Positions 1 to 8,904 are shown, counted from the stretch's first letter. The stretch: 44,401 nucleotides of DNA from Acidobacteriota bacterium (GCA_027451805.1 DAIDIF010000272.1:1-44401), one strand, 5' to 3'. A program made the numbers and translations. Notes: a model not told the origin generated them from the sequence alone.

Positions 1-2
1 CG

Positions 3-344
3 AAACTGACGGCCATCGCGGGCAAAGTGCCCACGCCCGGAGTGTTTTTCGCCCGCGGCGGCCCGGCGCTCAAGCCCGGGCAACTGGAGTCGTTTGTGAA
101 CGAGAACACCGACTTCAACATCCTGGTGAGCCTCGTGCAGGTGGGCTTGGATATGGCGCCCACGCCGGCCCAAATCGCCACCTGGGAGAGCGATTGCCAG
201 CACTATAACCAGACGGTCGCGGCCTGGAATCAGATGCGGACGCAGACGCTGGCCGCCTTCAACAGGGTGCTGGGCCGGAATCACCTGCAGCCGATCGCGG
301 TGAGCCCAACCCAGTTGCAGGACCCGAGCTGCTCCTTCCAGTAA
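3..344 (+). CDS. C-terminal end of a secreted Asp-box/sortilin-type protein (partial)
   Basis: The reading frame is open from base 3 to the TAA at 342-344, so the gene starts outside the window; the GTG at 27 is internal. The visible ~113 residues look like the helical tail found at the end of acidobacterial BNR/sortilin-like propeller proteins. A hydrophobic segment is followed by APTPAQIATWESDC, a short helix with NQTVAAWNQM, then LAAFNRVL and a short extended end. The full-length homologue in this window (13258-16707) ends with the same layout (APTSTQIRVLREIEAQL, then a helix, then an extended end). No catalytic motif is visible. It faces the M1 peptidase gene tail to tail with a 27-nt gap. 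Family assignment is by tail resemblance only. Confidence 0.5.
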   Translation, partial: KLTAIAGKVPTPGVFFARGGPALKPGQLESFVNENTDFNILVSLVQVGLDMAPTPAQIATWESDCQHYNQTVAAWNQMRTQTLAAFNRVLGRNHLQPIAVSPTQLQDPSCSFQ

Positions 345-350
345 GGAGGG

Positions 351-372
351 GGAGCCGCCGGGCGGAGCCGCC
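351..372. repeat. Direct 9-bp repeat between convergent stop codons
   Basis: GGAGCCGCC occurs at 351-359 and again at 364-372, with a small CCGCC/GGCGG hairpin possible across the junction. It fills the gap between the convergent propeller fragment and the M1 peptidase gene. It may help end transcription, but no T-run follows on either strand. Confidence 0.3.
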
Positions 373-2249
373 TATTGCGCGGTGAACGTCGCCTGCATCA
401 TCGGCACCCACAAGTTGGGGTCGAGATGCACCGCGGTGGGCGCCGCCGCGAGCGGTATGGTCAGGGTGTTGTGCTGCTTGTCCACCAGCATCGTCACGAT
501 CGCCCGCTGCGGAACCGCGGCCGCGCCGCGGCCGGCGCGCCCGGCCGGCGGGTGCGGCGCCAAGCCGGCGGGCAGCGTCACGCCTGGCGGCAGCGCGAGG
601 CCGATCTGGATCGGCATGCGGTACAGGCCCTGCGTCTGCGTCTGATCGAGCGTGATCCTGAGCTGCCTGGCTTTTGGGTCGTAATGCCACCCGCCGCTGA
701 GCTTCATGTAGCCGCCGCGGTTGAGCCACTCATGAAAGAACCAGGATAGGTTGCGGTTGGCCGGCGGACAGTGGCTGGTCGCGATGCAGGCGTCCTGCAT
801 GGCCTTGCGCAAATCGTCAGTCGTGGCCTGGCTGTCGTAGTACCGGTGGTAGTACCGCCGGATGCCGGCCCAGAAATCGCGGGTGCCGAGCACGCCGCGC
901 AGCATGTGCAGCACCATCGCGCCGCCCTGGTAGATCTGCGGCGCGTTCTTGAACACGTTGCTGCCATGCTTCAGGTTGTTGTGGACCACGGTCTCCGCCG
1001 GGTGCGCCGCCTCGTACGCCATCGCCCGGTCGCGCGTGCTCTTCACGCCGGCGAGGAACGCATCGCGGCCTTGGCTGTGCTCGATGTAGAGCAGGTTGAA
1101 GTAGGTCGCGAACCCCTCGCTCAGCCACACGTCGTCCCAACTCGCCTCGGTCACCGAATCGCCGAACCATTGGTGCGCCATCTCATGCGCCGAAGTGCCG
1201 TAAGAGCCGCCGTAATAAAAGATCGTCGTTGCCGGTTCGGTGGCGCCGCCGCTGAACGCCGCCTCCACCTGCGCCAGCTTCTCGTAGGCAAAGGGTCCGA
1301 TGTGGCTGCGATAGAACTCGAAGATGTCCTTGGTGTCGCCTTCGATCGCCTTGAATCCCGCGGCCCGGTCCTGCGGAAACACCCAGGCCGAAAGCTGCAC
1401 GGGGCCCTCGTGCCCGAAGTACTGCACCGCCATTTGCGCCACGCCGAGCGAGTACTGCCAGGAGGGGATCGGCTGCTTCTCGGTCCACACCGTGCGGCGC
1501 AGCCCGTGGCCCAGGTCCAACTGCTCCGTCAGCAGGCCGTTGGAGATCACCTGATACTTCGCCGGCGCGGTCACCGCGATCGTTTTCGGCGCCTTGACCG
1601 AGATGTTGTCAATGGTGGCCAGCCAGTTTCTGGCCTTGTTGGGCCAGTTGTCGGTGAAGAAGGCGCGATCGCCGTAGGGGGTGACGCCGATGTTCAAGCC
1701 GGCTGCCGGCACGCCGTGGTAGTCGACTTCGATGCGGAACTCCTCGCCTGGGCGCGCGGTCGCGGGCAATTGGATGCGCAAGCGGTCGTCGGCGTGGGTG
1801 TAGGCGAGCTTTTGCGCGGCGCCGCCTGTCACGTTGGTGACGCTGGTTACCGTCATGCCGGTGCCGACGTTGCTCGGCGGCGCCGGAACGGGAGCGGTCG
1901 AGCCGGGCCGCGGCCGCGGCGCGGGCTTGAGGCAGGGGTTCAAGCGGTCCGGCGGCACCGGCGACGTGATCCGCTGGCAGAGGTTCAAGGTGAGCTCGCG
2001 CGCGCCCTGCGGCTGGAGCTTGAGGTCGATGAAGTCCCTGACCGTGATCGCGTTGGAAGCGTCGCCCAGCCGGACGTCAAAGCTGTAGCGCAGAATCTTG
2101 ATTCCCGGCTGCCGCGGAAACTGATCCGCCGCGGCGCGCACTCCCAGCGCGCTCACGGCAACGAGCAGCGCACCCAGTGCGCGGCACCATGCTCCCGCGG
2201 CCGCGTCTCGGCCGCTATGCGTTCGGCTCTTCCCGATCGTTTCCATCAT
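372..2249 (-). CDS. Exported M1-family zinc metallopeptidase (aminopeptidase N-like)
   Basis: This is a 625-residue protein. The ORF-track version (849 aa) reads upstream into a shadow frame; the real start is the ATG at 2249, which overlaps the TGA of the M61 gene as ATGA, implying translational coupling. An N-terminal hydrophobic stretch (ALGALLVAVSALGVRAA) is a signal peptide, so the enzyme acts outside the cytoplasm. The zinc site HEMAHQWFGD with the downstream glutamate in WLSEGFATYF is intact (HExxH-18-E, gluzincin). A Tyr-rich segment after IYQGGAMVLHMLR fits the catalytic domain. The exopeptidase motif normally written GxMEN reads GATEP here: the glutamate is kept but Met and Asn are replaced. 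A Pro/Ala-rich insert lies near residues 95-110. Family certain, exact specificity unknown. Confidence 0.93.
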   Translation of the reverse strand: MMETIGKSRTHSGRDAAAGAWCRALGALLVAVSALGVRAAADQFPRQPGIKILRYSFDVRLGDASNAITVRDFIDLKLQPQGARELTLNLCQRITSPVPPDRLNPCLKPAPRPRPGSTAPVPAPPSNVGTGMTVTSVTNVTGGAAQKLAYTHADDRLRIQLPATARPGEEFRIEVDYHGVPAAGLNIGVTPYGDRAFFTDNWPNKARNWLATIDNISVKAPKTIAVTAPAKYQVISNGLLTEQLDLGHGLRRTVWTEKQPIPSWQYSLGVAQMAVQYFGHEGPVQLSAWVFPQDRAAGFKAIEGDTKDIFEFYRSHIGPFAYEKLAQVEAAFSGGATEPATTIFYYGGSYGTSAHEMAHQWFGDSVTEASWDDVWLSEGFATYFNLLYIEHSQGRDAFLAGVKSTRDRAMAYEAAHPAETVVHNNLKHGSNVFKNAPQIYQGGAMVLHMLRGVLGTRDFWAGIRRYYHRYYDSQATTDDLRKAMQDACIATSHCPPANRNLSWFFHEWLNRGGYMKLSGGWHYDPKARQLRITLDQTQTQGLYRMPIQIGLALPPGVTLPAGLAPHPPAGRAGRGAAAVPQRAIVTMLVDKQHNTLTIPLAAAPTAVHLDPNLWVPMMQATFTAQ

Positions 2250-4159
2250 GGATTCCTGTCCTTCCTTGTTGCCGGCTTGGGCGCGAGGATCTGCTGCAGG
2301 TAGTCGGTCGCGCCGGGGGTGCGGACGAGGTGGGGGAACATCAGGCCGCCGGTGTAAGCGACGGCGTAGGTGGCGGTGACGCCGTCGGCCTGGGCGGTGA
2401 GGCGCAGCGGCTGCCGGGTGCGCTGGGCCTGGGCGATGGCGCTCCACAACCGCGCGGTGGTGTAGGGACGGCCGCCGATGGAGACGAGCTGCATGCCGGG
2501 CGCGAGGCCGGCCCGGAAGGCGGGGCCGTTCCAGAGCACGTCCACGATGCGGCCCTGGCGGTCGAGGAACAGCCCGACCGAGAACATGGCGTTGACGCCC
2601 GACATGCCAAGCTCGCCCGGGCCGACGTTCTCGTGCGCGCTCTCGTAACGCGACGGACGATCGGAATAGGTCAGCCGCCAGCCGGCGGCGGCGATGCCGG
2701 AGAGCAGCGGGACCTGCCCGCCCACGCCATCCAGCCAATGGTGCAGGAACCCGGCCCAGTCGTAGGGCTGGACGGCGTTGAGCCCGTTGACGACGTCGTT
2801 GAAGGTGTAGGTGCGGGTGACGAAGCTGCCGTTGTCGACGCCGTAGAACCGCCGGGCAAAGTCGTCGATCGAACGCCGATCGTGGCTGAGCGTGCGGATC
2901 TTCATATCGACGGCGAGCCACAGCAGCTCGCCCTCGCGGTAGAAGTCGGTCTGGCGGCGCCAGTTCGACCAGGCGGTGGGCGAGCTGTAGAGCAACTGCG
3001 CGGCGGTGGTGGTATCGCCCAGCGGGCGCCAGGCGCGGCCAGTCTGGTGGGCCATGACCGCGGCGCGGTAGGCGACCGCCTGGCGCCAGGTGCGCGGCGA
3101 CCAGAGCCCGCTGCGCGCGGTCAGGACGTCGCCCAGGTAGGTGGTCAGGCCCTCGTAGACCCAGACCATCCCGGTGTGCTCGGGGGTTTCGAAATCGGGC
3201 TGCCAGAGCTGGGCCGGACGCATGAACTTGCCGTTCCAGGAGTGGGTGTACTCGTGCGGCAGGAGCGAAGCGTCGAGCATGAAGTGGTCGGGATCGGCGA
3301 ACATTTTCGCGCCGCCGCGGGCGCGGTCGTCGCTCGACTGGTGGTGCTCGAGGCCGCCGACCGAGACGTAGTCGCTCAAGGTGAGCAGCAGGTGGTAGTC
3401 GCCGTAGTGATGGGAGTGAAACAGCGCCTGCGCCTGCTCAATCAGGTTCCGGTAGTCGGTGATTTGGGCGGGAGAGATGGCCAGCGAGGCCGCGGTGTCG
3501 CCCACCATATCGAGGTAGCGACGCACCTTCGAGCCGGACGGGGTGAGATCGATCTGGCGGAAATACTCGCCGGCGATCACCGGCGAATCCACCAGGGTGT
3601 TGAACGGGACGGGGCGGAACGTGATGCGCCCCCCGCTCCGCGTCCGCGTCTTGAGCGCGCTGGCGTAGCCCCAGCCGGCGGGGATCACCAGCGTGGGGGC
3701 GAACGTCTGCGCTTTGGTCGGAACGCCGGCGCGATAGAGCCCGACTTCATTCCATTCCAGGCCCAGGAGGCGGGGCGTGATGCGGTCGCGCGAGGGAAAT
3801 TGGAAGCGAATCGAGATTTGCCCGACGCCGGCGGGGACGGCGAGGTGGAAGGCGAACATGTCGACCGGGTCGCGCGTCCACGCCAGCCGCCTGCCGGCGG
3901 CGGTGATCTCGAGGCCCATCATGTCGCCGATGGGGCCGTCGGGGGCGTGATCGCCCGGGATCCATTTCGGGTAGTAGAGCGTCAGCGGTCCGGGCGCAAC
4001 CGGCATCACCTCGTGGACATACAGGATCGCTTGCTGCGGATGCGGCAATCGCACGGTGAGCGCAACCGGGCCGGGCAGCGGCGGCAGCGCCGCCTGCGCC
4101 GGAGAGGATGCCGATGCCGCCAGGAGCGCCGCGCCGGCCAGCAGGGCCAATCGTTTCAT
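2246..4159 (-). CDS. Exported M61-family metallopeptidase (glycyl aminopeptidase type) with C-terminal PDZ
   Basis: The ATG at 4159 is preferred over the in-frame ATG at 4177 because it is preceded by GGAAGGGGGAACCT and begins directly with a signal peptide (MKRLALLAGAALLAASASS). The 637-residue protein has the M61 N-terminal beta domain, then the zinc motif HEYTHSWNGK and the third-ligand region WVYEGLTTYLGD. A PDZ domain follows near the C-terminus (FLDRQGRIVDVLWNGPAF, then LAPGMQLVSIGG). M61 enzymes release N-terminal residues, preferentially Gly or Ala, from peptides. It overlaps the M1 gene by 4 nt, so the two exported peptidases are probably made together and act on the same external peptide pool (inference). 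Confidence 0.95.
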   Translation of the reverse strand: MKRLALLAGAALLAASASSPAQAALPPLPGPVALTVRLPHPQQAILYVHEVMPVAPGPLTLYYPKWIPGDHAPDGPIGDMMGLEITAAGRRLAWTRDPVDMFAFHLAVPAGVGQISIRFQFPSRDRITPRLLGLEWNEVGLYRAGVPTKAQTFAPTLVIPAGWGYASALKTRTRSGGRITFRPVPFNTLVDSPVIAGEYFRQIDLTPSGSKVRRYLDMVGDTAASLAISPAQITDYRNLIEQAQALFHSHHYGDYHLLLTLSDYVSVGGLEHHQSSDDRARGGAKMFADPDHFMLDASLLPHEYTHSWNGKFMRPAQLWQPDFETPEHTGMVWVYEGLTTYLGDVLTARSGLWSPRTWRQAVAYRAAVMAHQTGRAWRPLGDTTTAAQLLYSSPTAWSNWRRQTDFYREGELLWLAVDMKIRTLSHDRRSIDDFARRFYGVDNGSFVTRTYTFNDVVNGLNAVQPYDWAGFLHHWLDGVGGQVPLLSGIAAAGWRLTYSDRPSRYESAHENVGPGELGMSGVNAMFSVGLFLDRQGRIVDVLWNGPAFRAGLAPGMQLVSIGGRPYTTARLWSAIAQAQRTRQPLRLTAQADGVTATYAVAYTGGLMFPHLVRTPGATDYLQQILAPKPATRKDRNP

Positions 4160-4222
4160 AGGTTCCCCCTTCCGCATCGCCGTCCCAGGTGTATCACCGC
4201 GGCCGCGGCTGGTGCAAGCGGC

Positions 4223-4522
4223 TTAGAGCGCGCCGGCCTCGCTCGCGGCGTAGCGGGTCACCATGCGTCGGCTTACGCGCAGCCGCCCCAAGCCCTCGCG
4301 GAAGGCGGCCATGTGCGGGGTTTGGGCATGGTCCTCGAGCGCGGCGGCATCCCGCCAGAGCTCGCTCAACTGGAAGCGGTTCGGGTCGAGCAGATCGGTG
4401 GCGAAGGCGTAGTGAAGGCAGCCGGGTTCGCGGACGGTGGCTTCGGTCATGGCGCGCATCAGCTGTGCGGCCTGCGGCACATCCGCGGGAGCGACGTCGA
4501 ACTGGCCGAGAACAATGATCAT
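4223..4522 (-). CDS. Antibiotic-biosynthesis-monooxygenase (ABM) fold protein
   Basis: This 99-residue protein is hidden inside the longer ORF 4223..5455; the start is ATG at 4522. It has the ABM-domain pattern: an N-terminal strand (IIVLGQFDV), a helix, then EPGCLHYAFATDL, then FQLSELWRDAAALEDHAQTPHM, and a last strand (RRMVTRY). Such proteins form ferredoxin-like dimers acting as cofactor-free monooxygenases, haem-degrading enzymes or quinol-handling proteins; the substrate cannot be read from sequence. It starts 41 nt after the photolyase gene and ends 63 nt before the M61 gene. A TACCAT hexamer (minus strand of 4550-4555) about 27 nt upstream may give it its own promoter. Confidence 0.88.
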   Translation of the reverse strand: MIIVLGQFDVAPADVPQAAQLMRAMTEATVREPGCLHYAFATDLLDPNRFQLSELWRDAAALEDHAQTPHMAAFREGLGRLRVSRRMVTRYAASEAGAL

Positions 4523-4563
4523 GGGCGCGTCCTGAGGACTGCCCCGCCATGGTAGCGCACCCG

Positions 4564-5919
4564 CTATGCGCCGCGCAGGCGGGCGAAGGCGGCGAGGGCG
4601 GCGCGGCGGGCGGCGGCATGCGCGACGATGGGGGGCGGGTAGTTCCCTGCACCGGCGCCGGGCCGGAGCTCGGGCAGCCAGCGGCGGATGTAGGCTTGGT
4701 CGGGATCGAAGCGGCGCTGCTGGCGCTCGGGGTTGAAGATGCGGAAGTAGGGGGCAGCGTCGGCGCCGCAGCCGGCGGTCCACTGCCAGCCGAGGGTGTT
4801 GTTGGCGAGGTCGGCGTCGACCAGCGTGTCCCAAAACCAGCGCGCGCCCTCCTGCCAGGGCAGGCGGAGGTGCTTGACCAGGAACGAGCCCGCCACCATG
4901 CGGGCGCGGTTGTGCATCCAGCCGGTGCGCCAGAGCTGGCGCATGGCGGCGTCCACCAGGGGGTAGCCGGTGCGGCCGCGCTGCCAGGCGCGCAGACCGG
5001 CCGGATCGTCGCGCCAGGGGAAAGCGGCGAAGCGCGGCTGCAGCGGCTCTTCCGGAGAATGCGGAAAGTGCCACAACAGGTGCGCGCCGAAGTCGCGCCA
5101 CCCCAGCTGGCGGCGGAACGCCTCGCCGTGCGCGCCGGCAGCGGCGTGCCAGGCCTGCCGCACGCTGATCTCGCCGAAGTGCAGGTGCGGTGACAACACC
5201 GAGGTCGCCGATTCCGCCAGCCGGTCGCGCCCGGCGGGGTAGCGCGCCAGCCGCGCGCGGAAGCGGCGCAGGGCGGCCAGCGCGCCGGCTTCGCCGGGAC
5301 GCCACAGGCGATCCCAGCCGTCGGCCCAGGGGGGGCGGGGCAGCAGGCCCAGCGCGGCCAGGGGCAGCGAAGCCGGCCAGCGCGCCGGTCCCGCGACCGC
5401 CCGCGGCGCGGGCTGGGGCCGGGCCGGCGGAGGCAAACGCTGGGCAGCGCGCCAAAAGGCGGTGAACACCCGCAGCGGCCGCTCAGGGGCGCGCCCGGCC
5501 ACGGTTCCCGGCTCGTACAATGTGGCTTCGGCAAAACTCGCGACGCGCAGTCCTTGGCGCTCGAGCGCGGCGGCGACCGCGGCGTCGCGGCGGCGGGCGG
5601 CGGGCTCGGGGCGGCGATTCCAGACGACCTGGGTTGCGCCGGTGGCGCGCGCGAGGCGAAGCAGCGCGGCGGCGCTGGGACCGCGGCGCAGGATCAGGCG
5701 GAGGCCTTGGGCCTCGAGCGAAGCCTGGAGTGCGGCGAGCGAACGATGAAGCCACCAGCGCGAAGCGGCGCCGGGGGGCCAGGCGCCATCTTCCTGGGGG
5801 GCCCAGATGTAGACGGGGACAACCGGGCCGCCGAGTGCGGCCGCGGCACGCCAGGCGGGATTGTCGCGCAGGCGGAGGTCGAGCCGGAACCAGACCAGCG
5901 CCGCGTCCGGCACACTCAT
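4564..5919 (-). CDS. phrB: Deoxyribodipyrimidine photolyase (cryptochrome/photolyase family)
   Basis: The enzyme repairs UV-induced cyclobutane pyrimidine dimers with blue light using FAD and an antenna chromophore. The real start is the ATG at 5919 (451 aa); the track ORF adds 84 shadow residues. The N-terminal alpha/beta antenna domain begins ALVWFRLDLRLRDNPAW. The C-terminal FAD-binding domain shows LSPHLHFGEIS, RQLGWRDF, then GRTGYPLVDAAMRQL, TGWMHNRARM, and WFWDTLVDADLANNTLGWQW, all typical of class I photolyases. There is no Shine-Dalgarno; instead TACAAT lies exactly 6 nt upstream of the ATG, suggesting a leaderless message. It heads the string phrB - ABM - M61 - M1. Confidence 0.97.
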   Translation of the reverse strand: MSVPDAALVWFRLDLRLRDNPAWRAAAALGGPVVPVYIWAPQEDGAWPPGAASRWWLHRSLAALQASLEAQGLRLILRRGPSAAALLRLARATGATQVVWNRRPEPAARRRDAAVAAALERQGLRVASFAEATLYEPGTVAGRAPERPLRVFTAFWRAAQRLPPPARPQPAPRAVAGPARWPASLPLAALGLLPRPPWADGWDRLWRPGEAGALAALRRFRARLARYPAGRDRLAESATSVLSPHLHFGEISVRQAWHAAAGAHGEAFRRQLGWRDFGAHLLWHFPHSPEEPLQPRFAAFPWRDDPAGLRAWQRGRTGYPLVDAAMRQLWRTGWMHNRARMVAGSFLVKHLRLPWQEGARWFWDTLVDADLANNTLGWQWTAGCGADAAPYFRIFNPERQQRRFDPDQAYIRRWLPELRPGAGAGNYPPPIVAHAAARRAALAAFARLRGA

Positions 5920-5925
5920 CCCGCC

Positions 5926-5931
5926 ATTGTA
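5926..5931 (-). promoter_or_regulatory. TACAAT -10 element of phrB, leaderless geometry
   Basis: On the minus strand TACAAT is followed by GGCGGG and then the photolyase ATG. The predicted transcription start, 7 nt after the hexamer, falls on the A of the start codon. No convincing -35 is visible. The same spacing is seen at the kinase (19342), DGQHR (25311) and ada (43228) genes. Confidence 0.55.
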
Positions 5932-6017
5932 GGTGGCACGGCCTTCCCGAGTTGCTTGGGCCCGACCCGAAAGCCCCCTTCCGCGATGGGCGGGCCCACC
6001 CGGGCCCCCACGCGGGG

Positions 6018-6023
6018 TATAGT
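6018..6023 (+). promoter_or_regulatory. TATAGT -10-like element upstream of the DUF4412-like gene
   Basis: TATAGT ends 17 nt before the ATG at 6041, giving a short leader of about 11 nt containing GGTGCCGGA. It sits in the 121-bp divergent region shared with phrB. No clear -35 is present. Confidence 0.4.
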
Positions 6024-6040
6024 GGTGCCGAGGTGCCGGA

Positions 6041-6622
6041 ATGAAGCGAACCGTCGGATGGCTGGGACTGGTGGTGGTGCCGCTGGCGCTGGCGCAGGCG
6101 CCGGCCAGCCCGTTTGCGATCGAACATTTTTCCGCGACCATGCAGATGGCGGCCGGGCCAGCGGGCGCCATGGCGATGAAGATCTACAAGTCGGGCGACG
6201 AGTACCGCACGGACATGCCCAGCGGCGGCTACATGGTGATGAACCTGGCGACCCACAAGAGCTTCATGGTGATGCCGACGGGCATGTGCATGGAGATGCC
6301 GATGCAGATGGGAGCGGGGCGCGGGCCCAACCCCTTCGCCGCGCACGGCACGGTGACGGTCGAACCCTTGGGCAGCGACACCATCGACGGCCACGCCTGC
6401 CGGGTGGAGCGGGTGACGGTAACGACGCCGAAGGAGGCGCCGCAGGTGATGAAGGTCTGGTCGGCGACCGACCTCGAGGGCTTTCCCCTGCGGGTCGAGA
6501 CGGAGAGCAACGGGCACACGATGCAGATCAACTACAAGGACGTGAGCCTGGCCGCGCCGGCGGCATCGCTGTTCACGCAGCCGGCGAACTGCCGCACCAT
6601 GCCGGGGATGCCCGGCCGCTAA
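6041..6622 (+). CDS. Secreted DUF4412-like protein, function unknown
   Basis: This 193-residue protein has a signal peptide (GWLGLVVVPLALAQA). Its body follows the DUF4412/LolA-like pattern: an early strand about the substrate (FAIEHFSATMQM), then measured-state strands (MKIYKSGDEYRTDM), a Met-rich centre (MVMPTGMCMEMPMQM), and the late KVWSATDLEGFPLRVE segment. The fold is probably a half-open beta barrel that could hold a lipid or metal; no enzyme motif is visible. The Met-rich stretch of about eight Met in 30 residues could simply be hydrophobic or could bind copper-type metals (inference). It precedes the acylase operon by 65 nt on the same strand. Confidence 0.75.
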   Translation: MKRTVGWLGLVVVPLALAQAPASPFAIEHFSATMQMAAGPAGAMAMKIYKSGDEYRTDMPSGGYMVMNLATHKSFMVMPTGMCMEMPMQMGAGRGPNPFAAHGTVTVEPLGSDTIDGHACRVERVTVTTPKEAPQVMKVWSATDLEGFPLRVETESNGHTMQINYKDVSLAAPAASLFTQPANCRTMPGMPGR

Positions 6623-6632
6623 CCCTCGCGCA

Positions 6633-6662
6633 TTGCTTTCCGGGCCGAGGTGGCGCTAAATA
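6633..6662 (+). promoter_or_regulatory. Putative sigma70-type promoter TTGCTT-N18-TAAATA
   Basis: TTGCTT at 6633-6638 and TAAATA at 6657-6662 are separated by 18 nt and lie 25 nt before the acylase ATG. This AT-rich spot in otherwise GC-rich sequence is the best promoter candidate for the acylase/dehydrogenase pair. Confidence 0.5.
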
Positions 6663-6687
6663 GAAGGCGCTGTTCCGAGGCTGCGAG

Positions 6688-8904
6688 ATGAAGATGCGTT
6701 TGCTGGTGCTGGGGGCGGTGTGCGCTGCCCTGTTCCCTGCCCTGTCCCCTGCCCAGTCGCCGACGGCGGCCGAGATCGCGCGCTGGAAGCAGGAGGCGGC
6801 CCACGTCACCATCACCCGGGACGACTGGGGCATCGCCCACGTGCGCGGCACGACCGACGCGGAGGCGGTGTTCGGGATGGAGTACGCGCAGGCGGAGGAC
6901 GACTTTCACCGCGTCGAGGTCAACTACCTCACCGGGCTGGGCGAGATGGCGGAGGCGTACGGACCGGCCTGGATCTGGAGCGATCTGCGGGCGCGGTTCT
7001 ATGTCAACCCGGCGATTCTGAAGGCCGACTACGCGCGCAGCCCGGCCTGGCTGCAGCAGCTCATGAACGCGTTCGCCGACGGGCTGAACTATTTCCTGTA
7101 CGTCCATCAGCACGACGTGCACCCGATGGTGATCCATCACTTCGAGCCGTGGATGGCGCTGGCGTTCACCGAAGGCTCGATCGGCGGGGACATCGAGCGG
7201 GCCAATCTGCACAACCTGCAGGCGTTTTACGGCCGGCAGCCGGGCGCAGCCGCGCTGCCCGGGCCGCCGGCGCGGGACGCGGCCAACTACCTGCCGCCGG
7301 TGCCGGGCGGGTCGAACGGCATCGCCATCGGGCCGCGGAACACGGCCGATCATCACGCCTATCTGATGATCAACCCGCACACGTCGTTCTATTTCCGCTC
7401 GGAGCTGCAGATGACGAGCGCGCAGGGGCTGGACGCGTACGGGGCGGCGACCTGGGGGCAGTTTTTCATCTACCAGGGGTGGAACCGGCGGGTGGGCTGG
7501 ATGCACACCTCGAGCGGCGTGGACAACATCGACTTCTATCTGGAGAAGATCACGCCCAAGGGCGGTGGCTACCAGTACGAATACGGCGGCAAGGAGTACC
7601 CGGTGCGGCAGGCGCCGGTGACGATCGAGTACAAGACGCCGGAGGGGATGCGGAGCCGGACGTTTACCGCCTACTGGACGATTCACGGGCCGGTGATCGG
7701 CGAGGTGGACGGCCACTGGGAGACGTTCCAGATCATGCACCGGCCGGTGCGGGCGCTGGAGCAGGACTTTCTGCGCACCAAGGCGCAGAACTACGCCCAG
7801 TTCAAGAAGACGATGCAGCTGCACACCAACTCGTCGAACAACACCATCTACGCCGACGCCGACGGCAACATCGCCTATTGGCATTCGGACTTCATTCCCC
7901 GCCGCGACCCCAAGTTCGACTACACCAAGCCGGTGGACGGGAGCAACCCGGCGACCAACTGGAACGGACTGCTGACGCTGGCACAGACGCCGCACCTGAA
8001 GGACCCGGCGGTGGGCTGGCTCTACAACTCGAACAACTGGCCGTGGTCGGCGGCGGGGCCGGACAGCCCCAAGCGCGCCGACTTTCCCGTCTACGTGGAG
8101 CGCGGGCGGTTCGAGTCCATGCGCGGCGTGCACGCGCTGCGGGTGCTCACCGGCATTCACGACCTGACGCTGAACGGGCTGATCCACAACGTGGATTTCG
8201 ACAGCTACCAGCCCTGGTTTACGCACACCATTCCGGTGCTGGTGAAGGCGTGGGACGAGGCGCCGGCCTCGAACCCGCTGAAGGCGAAGCTGCGGGCGCC
8301 GATCGCGCTGCTGCGGACGTGGAACCTGCGCTGGGGCTATGACTCCATCCCCACGTCGGTGGCGGTGTACTGGGGCGGGCAGATGCTGCGCGTGACCGGG
8401 CGGGAGGCGCACCGCGAGGGCGAGGACGACAGCTCCTACGTGGCGGCCAAGGCGACGCCGCAGCAACTGCTGGGCGCGCTGGCGGTGGCGATCGACAAGC
8501 TCGACCGCGACTTCGGCACCTGGCGCACGCCCTGGGGCAAGATCAACCGCTTCCAGCGGCTGGACGATTCCATCTTCCATCCGCATTTCAACGACACGCT
8601 GCCGAGCACGCCGGTGCCGTTCACCACCGCGGTGTGGGGCTCGCTGGCATCGTTCGCGGCGCGGCAGTATCCCAACACCAAGCGCATTTACGGCAGCAGC
8701 GGCAACAGCTTCGTGGCGGCGATCGACTTCGGGCCGAAGATCGTGGCGCGGGCGGTGACGGCGGGGGGCGAGAGCGGCAACCCGAGCTCGCCGCACTTCC
8801 GCGACCAGGCGGTGCGCTTCGCCACCGGCAACCTGCGCACGGTCTACTTTTACCGCTCGCAGCTCCAGGGACACACCGAGCGGGTTTATCACCCGGGCCA
8901 ATGA
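6688..8904 (+). CDS. Exported penicillin-acylase-family (S45) N-terminal-nucleophile amidohydrolase
   Basis: This 738-residue precursor has a signal peptide (LLVLGAVCAALFPALSPAQS). The alpha-chain signature VTITRDDWGIAHVRGTTDAEAVF is followed by GMEYAQAEDDFHRVE. The autocatalytic processing site lies at PGGSNGIAIGP, where Ser209 would become the N-terminal nucleophile of the beta chain. The beta chain shows a GPVIGEV region and a late GNSFVAAIDFG segment. Members hydrolyse amide bonds in beta-lactams, acyl-homoserine lactones or lipopeptides (penicillin G acylase, PvdQ and aculeacin acylase relatives); the substrate here cannot be deduced. Its TGA overlaps the ATG of the next gene, so the two are translationally coupled. 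Confidence 0.93.
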   Translation: MKMRLLVLGAVCAALFPALSPAQSPTAAEIARWKQEAAHVTITRDDWGIAHVRGTTDAEAVFGMEYAQAEDDFHRVEVNYLTGLGEMAEAYGPAWIWSDLRARFYVNPAILKADYARSPAWLQQLMNAFADGLNYFLYVHQHDVHPMVIHHFEPWMALAFTEGSIGGDIERANLHNLQAFYGRQPGAAALPGPPARDAANYLPPVPGGSNGIAIGPRNTADHHAYLMINPHTSFYFRSELQMTSAQGLDAYGAATWGQFFIYQGWNRRVGWMHTSSGVDNIDFYLEKITPKGGGYQYEYGGKEYPVRQAPVTIEYKTPEGMRSRTFTAYWTIHGPVIGEVDGHWETFQIMHRPVRALEQDFLRTKAQNYAQFKKTMQLHTNSSNNTIYADADGNIAYWHSDFIPRRDPKFDYTKPVDGSNPATNWNGLLTLAQTPHLKDPAVGWLYNSNNWPWSAAGPDSPKRADFPVYVERGRFESMRGVHALRVLTGIHDLTLNGLIHNVDFDSYQPWFTHTIPVLVKAWDEAPASNPLKAKLRAPIALLRTWNLRWGYDSIPTSVAVYWGGQMLRVTGREAHREGEDDSSYVAAKATPQQLLGALAVAIDKLDRDFGTWRTPWGKINRFQRLDDSIFHPHFNDTLPSTPVPFTTAVWGSLASFAARQYPNTKRIYGSSGNSFVAAIDFGPKIVARAVTAGGESGNPSSPHFRDQAVRFATGNLRTVYFYRSQLQGHTERVYHPGQ

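Noticed and set aside
2177-4555. 792-residue plus-strand ORF over the M61 gene
   Set aside because: It is a shadow frame with low-complexity Gly/Val/Arg composition. The opposite strand encodes a clear metallopeptidase.
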